In this document: positions 1 through 8,389 of the stretch, piece by piece
Layout: every line of letters starts with the position of its first letter
Position numbering within the stretch: the first letter of the stretch is position 1
From: Postechiella sp039985655
Lineage (GTDB): Bacteria > Bacteroidota > Bacteroidia > Flavobacteriales > Flavobacteriaceae
Direction: 5' to 3'
DNA length: 64,000 bases
NCBI GenBank assembly: GCA_039985655.1
Contig: JBDWSF010000003.1
Span: forward strand, 1 to 64,000
Program-made: the position numbers and the translations under genes
The notes under the pieces: model-generated
The model's database searches: none
What the model saw: only the letters and a program-made list of their open reading frames with translations
Told to the model about the DNA's origin: nothing

Positions 1-662
1 ATTGTACGTCATCACCAACAATCACCCAAAGCCCAGCATCAGGAGCAACCTTAGGATTGGGAACAACAACGATAACCTTGACCGCAACAGATGGATCAGG
101 TAACACCGCAACATGTACAGTAAATCAAACTGTAGTAGATACAACAGCACCAGTAATTACTGATTGCCCAACTGATTTCTCAATAGCACCTGATATGAGT
201 GGGAATTATACAATTTTAAATTATGATTCTCTACTTACATTTAGTGACAATTGCACAGCAAATGGAAGTCTTATAACTTTACAAAGTCCTGTTGCAGGGG
301 CAACTATAACTACAGGGGTAACCTTAGTTACTTATACAGTTACTGACACTGCAGGTAATGATCAAGTGTGTAGTTTTAATATTACTGTAGATCCAAGTTT
401 GGGAATTACAGAAGAAGAGCTCAATAAACCTAGTGTAACATTACATCCAAACCCTTCATCAAATATTATATTTGTAAAAGCAACAAATACGACCTTGATA
501 GATGCTAAAATATATGATATAAGAGGTAGGTTGGTAAAATCTATTAAACTTGTAGGGGAACAGGAATTTAAAATTGATGTTACAGACTTAGAAGGAGCTC
601 AATATTTTCTAAATTTAAATTCCGAAAATGGAACTATGGTAAAAAGATTTATTAAAATTTAA
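1..662 (+). CDS. HYR-domain secreted protein with T9SS type A sorting domain (5' end outside window)
   Basis: The reading frame is open from base 3, so the gene starts before the window and only the last 220 or so residues are visible. They show a complete HYR (hyalin repeat, Ig-like) domain with its usual phrases (TLTATDGSGNTATC, DTTAPVITDCP, FSDNC, YTVTDTAGN) and the end of a preceding repeat. The last 75 residues (SVTLHPNPSSN, IYDIRGRLVK, GTMVKRFIKI) form a type A C-terminal sorting domain, the signal by which the type IX secretion system exports proteins to the cell surface or medium. Adhesion or matrix function is usual for HYR proteins, but nothing here proves it. The gene ends just before a strong terminator. 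Confidence 0.9.
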   Translation, partial: CTSSPTITQSPASGATLGLGTTTITLTATDGSGNTATCTVNQTVVDTTAPVITDCPTDFSIAPDMSGNYTILNYDSLLTFSDNCTANGSLITLQSPVAGATITTGVTLVTYTVTDTAGNDQVCSFNITVDPSLGITEEELNKPSVTLHPNPSSNIIFVKATNTTLIDAKIYDIRGRLVKSIKLVGEQEFKIDVTDLEGAQYFLNLNSENGTMVKRFIKI

Positions 663-698
663 TAATATTCATACCTTCTTAAATTAAACATTAGAATT

Positions 699-741
699 AA
701 ATGAGAAACTATCTTTTATAATCTTAGATAGTTTCTCATTT
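699..741 (+). terminator. Intrinsic terminator after the HYR protein gene
   Basis: A perfect 16-bp inverted repeat (699-714 and 726-741, arm AAATGAGAAACTATCT) with an 11-nt loop lies 37 bp after the HYR protein stop. It ends about 21 bp before the next start codon. The T-rich right end fits an intrinsic terminator. Confidence 0.75.
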
Positions 742-762
742 GTAAGTAAGCTTGAATCATTT

Positions 763-1503
763 ATGATTAACAATAAAAAAATAGTTGTTGTATTACCAGC
801 ATATAACGCAGAAAAAACATTAGAGAAAACGTACTCAGAAATTCCTTTTGATATAGTGGATGACATAATTTTAGTCAATGATTTTAGTGATGATAACACC
901 TCTATTGTTGCTAAGGAGATTGGAATTAATTGTGTTATCAATCACAGTGAAAATTTAGGATATGGCGGAAATCAAAAGAGTTGTTATGATAATGCATTAA
1001 AAATGGATGCAGATATTGTTTTAATGTTACATCCCGATTATCAATATACACCCAAATTAATCCACGCAATGTGTTACTTAATTGCTAATGATGTCTTTCC
1101 AGTAGTTTTAGGTTCTCGAATTTTGGGAAATGGAGCTATAAAAGGAGGTATGCCTGTTTATAAATATATAGCTAATCGCTTTTTAACATTTATTCAAAAC
1201 ATATTAATTGGAGAAAAGCTTTCCGAATATCATACAGGATATAGAGCTTTTTCATCTGAAGTTTTAAAGAACGTAAAATATGAGTTAAACTCAGATGATT
1301 TTATTTTTGATAATCAAATGTTAGCGCAAATCGTACACAAAAATTATGATATTGGTGAAATTACCTGTCCTACTCATTATTCTCCAGACTCTTCTTCGAT
1401 TAACTTTAAGAGAAGCGTTAAATATGGTTTAGGGGTTCTTCGTACATCTATTCAGTTTTTTCTATCCAAAAGGTTACGTATAAAATTTAAATACCTGTCT
1501 TAA
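763..1503 (+). CDS. Family 2 glycosyltransferase, dolichyl-phosphate mannose synthase-like
   Basis: A 246-residue GT2 (GT-A fold) enzyme. The nucleotide-sugar binding start VVVLPAYNAEKTLEKTY is at residues 7-23, the first acidic pair (VNDFSDDNT) near residue 40, and a HPDYQYTPKL segment near 90 stands where the metal-binding acidic motif is expected. No transmembrane segments are evident, so it should act at the inner face of the cytoplasmic membrane. The family resembles DPM1 and bacterial polyprenyl-phosphate glycosyltransferases, which charge a lipid phosphate with one sugar; the actual sugar is unknown. The next gene is a GT-C membrane transferase, the class of enzyme that uses such lipid-linked sugars. 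Paired function is an inference. Confidence 0.85.
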   Translation: MINNKKIVVVLPAYNAEKTLEKTYSEIPFDIVDDIILVNDFSDDNTSIVAKEIGINCVINHSENLGYGGNQKSCYDNALKMDADIVLMLHPDYQYTPKLIHAMCYLIANDVFPVVLGSRILGNGAIKGGMPVYKYIANRFLTFIQNILIGEKLSEYHTGYRAFSSEVLKNVKYELNSDDFIFDNQMLAQIVHKNYDIGEITCPTHYSPDSSSINFKRSVKYGLGVLRTSIQFFLSKRLRIKFKYLS

Positions 1504-1673
1504 TATTTAAATGATTTATAGTAAACAATCATAGTTTATTATTATTTTTATAAATGGGATAATAGATCAACTTTCTACAAGAATTGGAGTAAACTGTTTA
1601 TCATTAAATAAATTAATCATAGGTTAAAAGTATATTAACTTTCTAACATCAGGCTTTAATTATTAAATAAACA

Positions 1674-3521
1674 TTGAAAACAAATCATAAAATTTTACTT
1701 TCTGGAATTTTGGCAATCACTTTATTGGTTTATTTTCAAACCTTTTATTTTGATTTTGTTAATTGGGATGATGATTTTTATGTGATTAATAATTTGCAGG
1801 TAACAAATCCTAGTCTCGAAAACATACTACTTTTTTTTACTCAGGGAAACACAGCTAACTACCATCCTGTTACAATGTTGAGCTTAACTCTAAATTATGT
1901 TTTAGGGGGAGAAAACGCTTTGGGTTATCATATATTTAATTTAATTTTTCACCTTTTTAATAGCATCCTTTTATATTTATGGGTAAAAAAGCTTTGGCCT
2001 GATAAGCAATTACTACCTTTCCTTATTGCAGGTGTTTTTGCACTTCATCCAATGCATGTAGAGTCTGTAGCATGGATTTCTTCTCGTAAAGATGTATTAT
2101 TCTTTTTTTTCTATTTTTTAGGCTTACTTAATTATCACACTTACATTAAATGTAAAAAGACAAAGCACTTATTAATTACATTGCTTTTTTTTGTGTTATC
2201 AGCCCTTTCTAAACCCACGGCTGTCATTTTTCCTATTCATTTACTTTTAGTTGATTATTTGTTTGAGCGTAAATTTGTATTCCGCCTTGTATTAGAAAAA
2301 ATACCATTTATATTAATTTCTATTTTAGTTGGTTTGGCTACCGTTTACGTTCAAAATGATGCTGGAGCAGTAAATATTGATGCTTATTCGTTTATAGAGC
2401 GAATTCAATTAGCTAGTTACGCAATAAACCTGTATGTTGTTAAGTTTTTATTTCCAATTAGTCTATCTTCTTTTTATCCTTACCCATTTCGTCCATTCGA
2501 TACCATTGTTACTCTAGCTCCTGTTTTTTTACTAATAATTGGAGGGTTAACCATATGGCGTTTAAGAGCAAATAGAAATGTAGTATTTAGTGTTTTTTTC
2601 TTTCTCATTTCACTTATTTTACTGGTTCAACTCGTTACTGTAGGAAGCACTATTATATCAGAACGTTATACATATTTAGCATATATAGGACTTAGTCTCG
2701 GGTTGTTTTTTATAGTTGAGCATTTTTTTTCCAAAACAATCGATTTTAATGATACTAAAGTTTTCGGAATGATTGTAGTTCTTTTGATTGTATTTTCTCT
2801 AGTATCCTTTAATCGTATTAAAGTATGGAAAAATGGAGAAACACTTTGGACCGATGCTATTAAAAAATTCCCTGAAGTTGCAGGTTCTTGGGGAGGAAGA
2901 GGCGTTTATTACCGGTTAAAAAAGAATTATACTAAAGCACTCTCTGATCTTAATCAAGCCGTTAGATTAAATCCAAACGAGCCTATGTTTTATAGTAACC
3001 GAGGCAACATCTATTTTGATTTAGGTAAAGACTCAAAAGCATTATTTGACTATAATAATTGCCTTCGTTTAGATGCTAGCGATGTAAATGCATTAGCTAA
3101 TCGTGGCGCTATTTATGGTAGAAAAAAGGCGTATGATAAAGCTATTACAGATTTAAATGATGCGATAAAGCTGAAACCTGATTTTGTTACAGCATACATG
3201 AACAGAGGGATAATACACAGCCAGATGAATGAGCATGAAAAGTCTAAATCTGACTTTCGAAAATGTCTCGAAATGGAAATTGAAAACGATGAAATATGGA
3301 ATGCTTTAGCTGTAGAGCATCAACATTTAGGTGAATTTGAGGCTTCTATTATTGTACTTGATACGGTAATAGATTTAAGGCCAAATATAGGTGTATATTA
3401 TCTCAATAGAGGTATTTCATTTCGTTTACTTGGAAATCAAACTTCAGCTAATTTAGATTTCGATCAAGCTAGGAAGTTAGGAGTTGAAGTTAATCTAGGG
3501 TATTACGAACCTATTCATTAG
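1674..3521 (+). CDS. TMTC-like polytopic GT-C glycosyltransferase with C-terminal TPR repeats
   Basis: A 615-residue membrane protein that starts at TTG; an in-frame stop lies two codons upstream and no better start exists. About the first 390 residues hold roughly ten hydrophobic helices. An acidic loop NWDDDFYVINN follows the first helix (D32-D34), the position of the catalytic acidic motif in GT-C enzymes, and the signature ALHPMHVESVAWIS lies near residue 125, as in the TMTC/PMT-type O-mannosyltransferases. Residues about 395-610 are five to six tetratricopeptide repeats. This is the architecture of eukaryotic TMTC proteins, which O-mannosylate cadherin Ig-like domains. Bacterial homologues are usually annotated only as TPR proteins. 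The donor sugar and acceptor are not known from sequence. Confidence 0.75.
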   Translation: MKTNHKILLSGILAITLLVYFQTFYFDFVNWDDDFYVINNLQVTNPSLENILLFFTQGNTANYHPVTMLSLTLNYVLGGENALGYHIFNLIFHLFNSILLYLWVKKLWPDKQLLPFLIAGVFALHPMHVESVAWISSRKDVLFFFFYFLGLLNYHTYIKCKKTKHLLITLLFFVLSALSKPTAVIFPIHLLLVDYLFERKFVFRLVLEKIPFILISILVGLATVYVQNDAGAVNIDAYSFIERIQLASYAINLYVVKFLFPISLSSFYPYPFRPFDTIVTLAPVFLLIIGGLTIWRLRANRNVVFSVFFFLISLILLVQLVTVGSTIISERYTYLAYIGLSLGLFFIVEHFFSKTIDFNDTKVFGMIVVLLIVFSLVSFNRIKVWKNGETLWTDAIKKFPEVAGSWGGRGVYYRLKKNYTKALSDLNQAVRLNPNEPMFYSNRGNIYFDLGKDSKALFDYNNCLRLDASDVNALANRGAIYGRKKAYDKAITDLNDAIKLKPDFVTAYMNRGIIHSQMNEHEKSKSDFRKCLEMEIENDEIWNALAVEHQHLGEFEASIIVLDTVIDLRPNIGVYYLNRGISFRLLGNQTSANLDFDQARKLGVEVNLGYYEPIH

Positions 3522-3635
3522 TGAGTAATTCACAATTTGATTTTATAATAAGTTGTTGTTTGCAAGGGGGGACGAAGTAAATGAGATGGTAGTACTTTTA
3601 AATAGTGTGTTAATAGATAATATTATTAGTTCTTC

Positions 3636-3975
3636 CATAATGATCTGTTTGATATAGAAGTACCGTTTGAAGAGATTATTGGAGCATTGGAAGAAGCAGA
3701 AATTAATGTAGAGGGGGATTTATAAATGCAAGTTTGAGATTTTGATTATCAAAAACTTAGAGATAAATGAGAGGCTAAAAGAATCATGTCCAATTTTGCA
3801 GAAAACAAGCAGAATGGAAATAACGAAAACGATTATTATTTTGACGAGAAATTATATTAAAGAACGATATAGTGTAGAGCACACCAATGCATGGGTGGAC
3901 AGCTTTCGCTTTTTGTGAAACAAGTTCGACAGAACTATAACCAGTTTTAAAGATTTTAATTTTTTTAACCTTTAG
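3636..3975 (+). pseudogene. Decayed C-terminal part of an IS5-family transposase
   Basis: Translating in shifting frames recovers the end of an IS5-type (ISL2/IS427-like) transposase. HNDLFDIEVPFEEIIGALEE is followed by a stop, then DFDYQKLRDK, another stop, NFAENKQNGNNENDYYFDEK, a frameshift, then KERYSVEHTNAWVDSFRFL, a stop, and RTITSFKDFNFFNL. The segment VEHTNAWVDSFRFL corresponds to the conserved ERTxAWLDxFR block around the final catalytic glutamate of DDE transposases. At least three stops and one frameshift show it is long dead. The N-terminal half and terminal inverted repeats are gone. Confidence 0.8.
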
Positions 3976-4140
3976 AGTAATTGCCTTGAAAAAATACTAT
4001 CCTAAAAAATACTTTAAATGAACTCAATAAGTGATTCTACATTTCAATATGTATTTACACTTATTTTTTTTGCCTAAATATATTTTTTGAACTTGATCTT
4101 TAATAAAGTTAACAAGAAAATCATTTAACATAAGCGCATA

Positions 4141-4171
4141 AAAAAAGGCGAACAGAAGTTCACCTTTTTTT
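4141..4171. terminator. Intrinsic terminator, probably bidirectional
   Basis: AAAAAAGGCGAAC, loop AGAA, then GTTCACCTTTTTTT form a stem with one mismatch, flanked by A and T runs on both sides. It can end transcription of the minus-strand purF-like gene (stop at 4328) and any read-through from the left. Confidence 0.7.
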
Positions 4172-4327
4172 GCCCCAAATCTACCATGAACTTAACCTAC
4201 TTATGTTATGGTGAGACCAATTTATATGTATTTAACATAACCTGAGTATTTTTTAGATAAAGCGCAGTTATTTCAGATTAAATGTGTTTTTATTTATTTT
4301 CAATTGTTAAAATTGAAAATTTATCAA

Positions 4328-6226
4328 TTAATATGCACGTTCTTTATTGCCTTCGTAAAAATTGATAAAAGCGCGATTAACAACTCTGTTTCCGCCAGCT
4401 GTTGGATAATTTCCTGTGAAATACCAATCGCCTTTATGTTTTGGACAAGCAATGTGTAAATTCTCAATAGATTGGAATATTATTTTTACTTCAGCATTTA
4501 TGCTTTCATCACTTAATAACTCCGATATCTTATCTGAAATTTGTTCAGCCGTAAACGGGTCGTAAATTTCTTTAACAAAATTTTGAACATGTTTATCGTT
4601 TAATTCTGTTTGTGTTAAGCATTTCTCGTAAACCGATTTTACAATATCGTATTTGTTGGCATCTTTTAATAACTCTAAAGCTGCTCTAAAGGCCACTAAG
4701 CTTTCTAAGTTAGCCATGTCAATACCGTAGCAATCTGGATAGCGTATTTGTGGAGCAGACGATACCACAACAATTTTCTTAGGGTTTAAACGGTCAAGCA
4801 TTTTTAAGATGCTCATTTTTAAAGTCGTGCCTCTTACAATACTATCATCAATAATAACTAAGTTATCGGTAGGTTTAATAACACCATAAGTAACGTCGTA
4901 AACGTGAGCAACCAAATCGTCTCTACTACTATCATCAGTAATAAATGTTCTAAGCTTTACATCTTTAATGGCGATTTTTTCTACTCTTGCGCGTTCAGAT
5001 AAAATCTCTGTTACTTTTGCAGCAGATAAAGAACGTTGTCCGTTTAAAATAGCACTTGTTTTCGTTTTGTTTATAAAAGCCTCAGCAGTTTCTACCATTC
5101 CAAAAAATGAAGTTTCTGCGGTATTAGGTATAAAAGAGAAAACAGTATTCTTAGTATCGTTATCTATCGCTTCAAGCACTTTTGGCATTACTAATTTTCC
5201 AAGCATTTTTCGTTCTTGGTAAATTTCGGCATCACTTCCACGAGAAAAATAAATACGTTCAAAAGAACAAGATTTTTGTTCTAAAGGCTCTAATATTTGT
5301 TTAATTCTAACTTCACCAGATTTTTTTGTAATAATAGCTTGTCCAGGACCTAGTTCTTGTACGTCTTCAAAATTAACATTAAAAACGGTTTGAATTACTG
5401 GTCGTTCTGACGCTACAACAACTATTTCGTCATCTTTATAGTAATACGCAGGTCGTATACCAGCAGGATCTCTTAAAACGAACGCATCACCATGTCCAAT
5501 AAGTCCAGCCATAGCATAACCACCATCCCAGTTTTTTGCAGCACGTCTTAAAATTTTTGCAACTTTTAAGCGCTCTGCAATAAGTGGAGAAGCTTGTTGT
5601 TTATTGTAACCTTCTTTTTTTAGATCTTTATATATTTTGCTTACAGCATCATCTAAAAAATGACCAATTTTTTCCATTATAGTAATGGTGTCGGTGTATT
5701 CTTTTGGGTGTTGACCTAACTCAATAAGGTTGCTAAAAAGTTCCTTAACATTAGTCATGTTAAAGTTTCCGGCCATTATTAAATTTCTGTGCATCCAGTT
5801 GTTTTGCCTTAAAAACGGGTGTACACTTTCCACACTATTTTTACCAAAAGTACCGTAACGTACATGACCAAGTAAAACTTCGCCTATATATGGAATGTTC
5901 TTTTTTTGAGCAGCAACATCATTCAGATATTCAGGATGAGATTCAAACTCATTATTAATTCTATCGTTAATTTGAGCAAAAATATCTTGAATGGGTTGTT
6001 GTGCGATAGAGCGGACTCTACTGATGTAGCGTTCACCAGGTTTGGTGTCTAACTTAATACTTGCAAAACCAGCGCCGTCTTGACCTCGGTTATGCTGTTT
6101 CTCCATCATTAAATACATTTTGTTTACACCGTAAAATGCAGTTCCGTATTTTTCTTTATAATATTCAAGTGGTTTTAAAAGCCTTATCATGGCAATTCCA
6201 CATTCATGTTTTAAAGCATCACTCAT
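4328..6226 (-). CDS. purF: Amidophosphoribosyltransferase (PurF-like glutamine PRPP amidotransferase)
   Basis: A 632-residue protein. The N-terminal class II (Ntn) glutaminase domain begins MSDALKHECGIAMI; C9 should become the N-terminal nucleophile after removal of an eight-residue propeptide, and NRGQDGAGFA follows. The C-terminal type I phosphoribosyltransferase domain carries the PRPP loop VIIDDSIVRGTT near residue 460. The reaction is the first committed step of purine synthesis, making phosphoribosylamine from PRPP and glutamine. It is over 100 residues longer than classical PurF (about 500), and Bacteroidota commonly carry this long form, sometimes beside a classical one, so a paralogue elsewhere is possible. 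It follows the PfkB gene after a terminator and shares the region with purN. Confidence 0.85.
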   Translation of the reverse strand: MSDALKHECGIAMIRLLKPLEYYKEKYGTAFYGVNKMYLMMEKQHNRGQDGAGFASIKLDTKPGERYISRVRSIAQQPIQDIFAQINDRINNEFESHPEYLNDVAAQKKNIPYIGEVLLGHVRYGTFGKNSVESVHPFLRQNNWMHRNLIMAGNFNMTNVKELFSNLIELGQHPKEYTDTITIMEKIGHFLDDAVSKIYKDLKKEGYNKQQASPLIAERLKVAKILRRAAKNWDGGYAMAGLIGHGDAFVLRDPAGIRPAYYYKDDEIVVVASERPVIQTVFNVNFEDVQELGPGQAIITKKSGEVRIKQILEPLEQKSCSFERIYFSRGSDAEIYQERKMLGKLVMPKVLEAIDNDTKNTVFSFIPNTAETSFFGMVETAEAFINKTKTSAILNGQRSLSAAKVTEILSERARVEKIAIKDVKLRTFITDDSSRDDLVAHVYDVTYGVIKPTDNLVIIDDSIVRGTTLKMSILKMLDRLNPKKIVVVSSAPQIRYPDCYGIDMANLESLVAFRAALELLKDANKYDIVKSVYEKCLTQTELNDKHVQNFVKEIYDPFTAEQISDKISELLSDESINAEVKIIFQSIENLHIACPKHKGDWYFTGNYPTAGGNRVVNRAFINFYEGNKERAY

Positions 6227-6348
6227 AAGTTTGTCAAATTTTCGCTTTACTCATTATTTCATATTATATCATTGAAATCGTGAATCTTTGATTTCGCAGA
6301 AATAATAAATTGATTTAGGTTTCTCCTTTTCAGGAATTCTATTTCTAT

Positions 6349-6378
6349 TAAAAAACGCGCTCTATTTTAGAGCGCGTT
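6349..6378 (-). terminator. Intrinsic terminator of the PfkB-kinase gene
   Basis: A perfect 11-bp stem (AACGCGCTCTA, 6354-6364, against 6368-6378) with a 3-nt loop lies four bases past the kinase stop codon. On the minus strand it is followed by a run of T. It separates the kinase transcript from the purF-like gene. Confidence 0.85.
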
Positions 6379-6381
6379 AGT

Positions 6382-7308
6382 TTATGTTAATTCTATTTCA
6401 AATTGTGTTAGTTGCTTAAATTGCTTTAAACGTTCATGTACCTCGTCGTTCGATAAACTTTGCATACGCTCAGTTCCAAATTTTTCAACACAAAAGGAAG
6501 CTAATGTCGATCCGTAAATCACAGCTTTCTTCATGTTTTCGAAAGACGTATCTCCTGTTTTAGCAAGATAGCCTGCAAAGCCGCCTGCAAAAGTATCTCC
6601 TGCTCCTGTGGGATCAAAAACTTCTTCTAGCGGTAATGCTGGTGCATAAAACATGTCGTTATTATGAAATAATAAAGCGCCGTGCTCTCCTTTTTTAATG
6701 ACTACATATTTTGGCCCCATAGTATGAATTTTTCTTGCAGCAACAACCAACGAATACTCGCCTGTTAATTGTCTTGCTTCTTCATCATTAATGGTTATAA
6801 CATCCACGTTTTTAATAACATTAAGTAAATCGTCCAAAGCACAATCCATCCAAAAATTCATGGTGTCAAGAATGGCTAACTTTGGTTTTACAGTCATTTG
6901 GTCGAGAACACCTTGTTGAACTAACGGATGTAAATTTCCAAGCATAACAATTTCTGCATCCTTATAGTTCTCAGGAACTATAGGATTGAAATCTTCAAGG
7001 GTATTTAACTCTGTTACTAGAGTATCTCGAGAATTCATGTCGTTATGGTAACGGCCACTCCAGAAAAATGTTTTTCCGTCTTTTACAATTTCAATACCAG
7101 AGATATCAATATTTTTATTTGATAATAAGTCTAAATATTCTTGAGGAAAATCGCCTCCAGCAATAGATACAATAGCCGAATCTACATTAAATTGAGAAGC
7201 AGATAACCCTATGTAAGTTGCAGCACCACCCAGAATTTTATCGGTTTTACCAAAAGGTGTTTCAATGGCATCAAAAGCTACGGTGCCAACAATTACTAGT
7301 TTACTCAT
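6382..7308 (-). CDS. PfkB-family sugar/nucleoside kinase
   Basis: A 308-residue ribokinase-fold kinase. The N-terminal substrate lid is VGTVAFDAIETPFGK, with GGAATYIGLSASQF after it. The C-terminal PfkB signature DPTGAGDTFAGGFAGYL (about residues 232-248) carries the anion hole and the catalytic aspartate of GAGD. ATP-dependent phosphorylation of a sugar or nucleoside is expected, but the substrate cannot be told from sequence. Placement between purine genes (purF-like downstream, purN upstream) would suit a nucleoside or ribose substrate, which is inference only. Confidence 0.85.
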   Translation of the reverse strand: MSKLVIVGTVAFDAIETPFGKTDKILGGAATYIGLSASQFNVDSAIVSIAGGDFPQEYLDLLSNKNIDISGIEIVKDGKTFFWSGRYHNDMNSRDTLVTELNTLEDFNPIVPENYKDAEIVMLGNLHPLVQQGVLDQMTVKPKLAILDTMNFWMDCALDDLLNVIKNVDVITINDEEARQLTGEYSLVVAARKIHTMGPKYVVIKKGEHGALLFHNNDMFYAPALPLEEVFDPTGAGDTFAGGFAGYLAKTGDTSFENMKKAVIYGSTLASFCVEKFGTERMQSLSNDEVHERLKQFKQLTQFEIELT

Positions 7309-7331
7309 AAAAGAGGTTTGATCATTTTTTG

Positions 7332-7339
7332 CAAATATA
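7332..7339 (-). promoter_or_regulatory. Bacteroidota -7 box upstream of the PfkB-kinase gene
   Basis: On the minus strand TATATTTG matches the Bacteroidota primary-sigma -7 consensus TAnnTTTG exactly, 24 bp before the start codon. I see no convincing TTG at -33. Confidence 0.5.
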
Positions 7340-7559
7340 ATCCTTTTTTAGATGTTAAAAGTATAATATTTAAAAGATGATTGATCCATAATTATATAGA
7401 ATTAAAATTTTTAATTGTGACTTTTTGAAAACAATTGAGTCTAAATTATTAAGAAGGAATTACTAATACTATAAAATAAAAAATATTGAGGGATATTGTT
7501 TAAAAAATAAGTTAGTAATAATTTTAAAAGGCGCTTTTTTAGCGTCTTTTAAGTTTTAT

Positions 7560-7649
7560 GGCGTTACCCCAGAAAAGGGGTCGGGCTTTCACTACTCGCT
7601 CCCTCCCAAAAGGTCGGGGAGCTCAAACATGCCGCTTAATCCCTAACGT
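7560..7649 (+). repeat. Dispersed structured intergenic repeat, copy A
   Basis: The copy starts GGCGTTACCCC and GGGTCGGGCTTTC and ends AATCCCTAACG. These are the same ends as copies at 14253, 27256 and 53632. Its interior (CACTACTCGCTCCC ... GGGGAGCTC) can fold into a hairpin. Confidence 0.75.
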
Positions 7650-7711
7650 AAAAAAAGCGTTTTTATTTTTTTTTGGAATTTTAACACCTCGTGGGCTTGC
7701 CCCGAGCTAGT

Positions 7712-8353
7712 TTATTTTCTCCCAAAATCAGCAGGAATTTCTCCCCAGGCCTTGGTTTCCCATTTTACAATTACGGTATTATATGTATTGGCTTTTAACC
7801 AGTCAACAGCCCTATCGACCAAATCGAAAACAGGTTTGTTTTTAGCGTTACGTTCTAGTTTTGTATTGCAAATTTTTTTACGAACCCAGCTCATAGCCGT
7901 TCTAGAATCCGTATAAAGAATACGATTACTATCATTCTTTTTAAGAATAGCTAAGCCATGTACAAGAGCCAAGAATTCACCTATGTTATTCGTTCCTTGT
8001 TCGAAAGGCCCTTGAATAAATAATTGTTTTTTTGTTTTGGTGTCGACACCACGATACTCCATTATTCCTGGGTTTCCGCTCGACGCAGCATCAACAGAAA
8101 TTGAATTATAGTTGGGTTGTCCTATTTTTTTGATTTGCTCGGGAGATAACTCACTTTTAAAAGATTTATTTTTTCCTATATAATCAAAGTAATTACCTTT
8201 TAAGGCTTCTTTAGCAGCTTTAAGTGTTGGAAACGATTTGTATTGAGCACCTTGATAATCTTTTATTTGTTTTTTACAAGCATTCCAGGTTTCAAAAACA
8301 CCCGTTTTATGTCCTTGCCAAACCGTATAATATTTCTTTTTCTTTTTTGACAT
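7712..8353 (-). CDS. rnhA: Ribonuclease HI with N-terminal viroplasmin (Cauli_VI) domain
   Basis: A 213-residue protein. Residues about 7-50 (YYTVWQGHKTGVFETWNACK) are the viroplasmin-like RNA/DNA-hybrid binding domain common in Bacteroidota and eukaryotic RNase H1. Residues about 82-213 form the RNase H fold with the full acidic set D88 (VDAASSGNPG), E126 (NIGEFLAL), D149 (LYTDSRTA) and D209 (PADFGRK). It cleaves the RNA strand of RNA-DNA hybrids such as R-loops and primers. The gene lies 36 bp downstream of the cyclase-family gene, with a hairpin element between them. Confidence 0.93.
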   Translation of the reverse strand: MSKKKKKYYTVWQGHKTGVFETWNACKKQIKDYQGAQYKSFPTLKAAKEALKGNYFDYIGKNKSFKSELSPEQIKKIGQPNYNSISVDAASSGNPGIMEYRGVDTKTKKQLFIQGPFEQGTNNIGEFLALVHGLAILKKNDSNRILYTDSRTAMSWVRKKICNTKLERNAKNKPVFDLVDRAVDWLKANTYNTVIVKWETKAWGEIPADFGRK

Positions 8354-8385
8354 GTTATTACTTCCGCGGAAGCGAGAATCTTTTA
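8345..8385 (+). repeat. Short hairpin repeat between cyclase-family gene and rnhA
   Basis: The stretch ACTTCCGCGGAAGCGAGAATC followed by TTTTAGAATTTA shares its tail, word for word, with the hairpin element before the CYTH gene (15631-15673), so it belongs to that family of small dispersed elements. The word TTCCGCGGAAGCG recurs at about 20864 and 29817 inside genes. Confidence 0.5.
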
Positions 8386-8389
8386 GAAT

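Larger units (their letters stand above)
3522..4327. other. 806-bp gap holding a decayed transposase and a terminator
   Basis: No intact gene fits here. The gap holds the transposase remnant at 3636-3975 and the hairpin at 4141-4171. The remainder (3522-3635, 3976-4140, 4172-4327) is AT-rich with no open frame or structure that I can recognise. Confidence 0.7.
7309..7711. other. 403-bp gap with hairpins and a dispersed repeat
   Basis: The gap contains the kinase promoter (7332-7339), a hairpin at 7526-7550 (AAAAGGCGCT against AGCGTCTTTT, one G-U pair), the structured repeat copy at 7560-7649, and a hairpin CTCG-GGGC...GCCC-CGAG at about 7687-7706 just past the RNase H stop. No coding potential is seen. 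Confidence 0.65.

Noticed and set aside
684..941. Minus-strand frame across the terminator and start of the glycosyltransferase
   Set aside because: It overlaps a perfect terminator and the real gene start, and has no recognisable domain.
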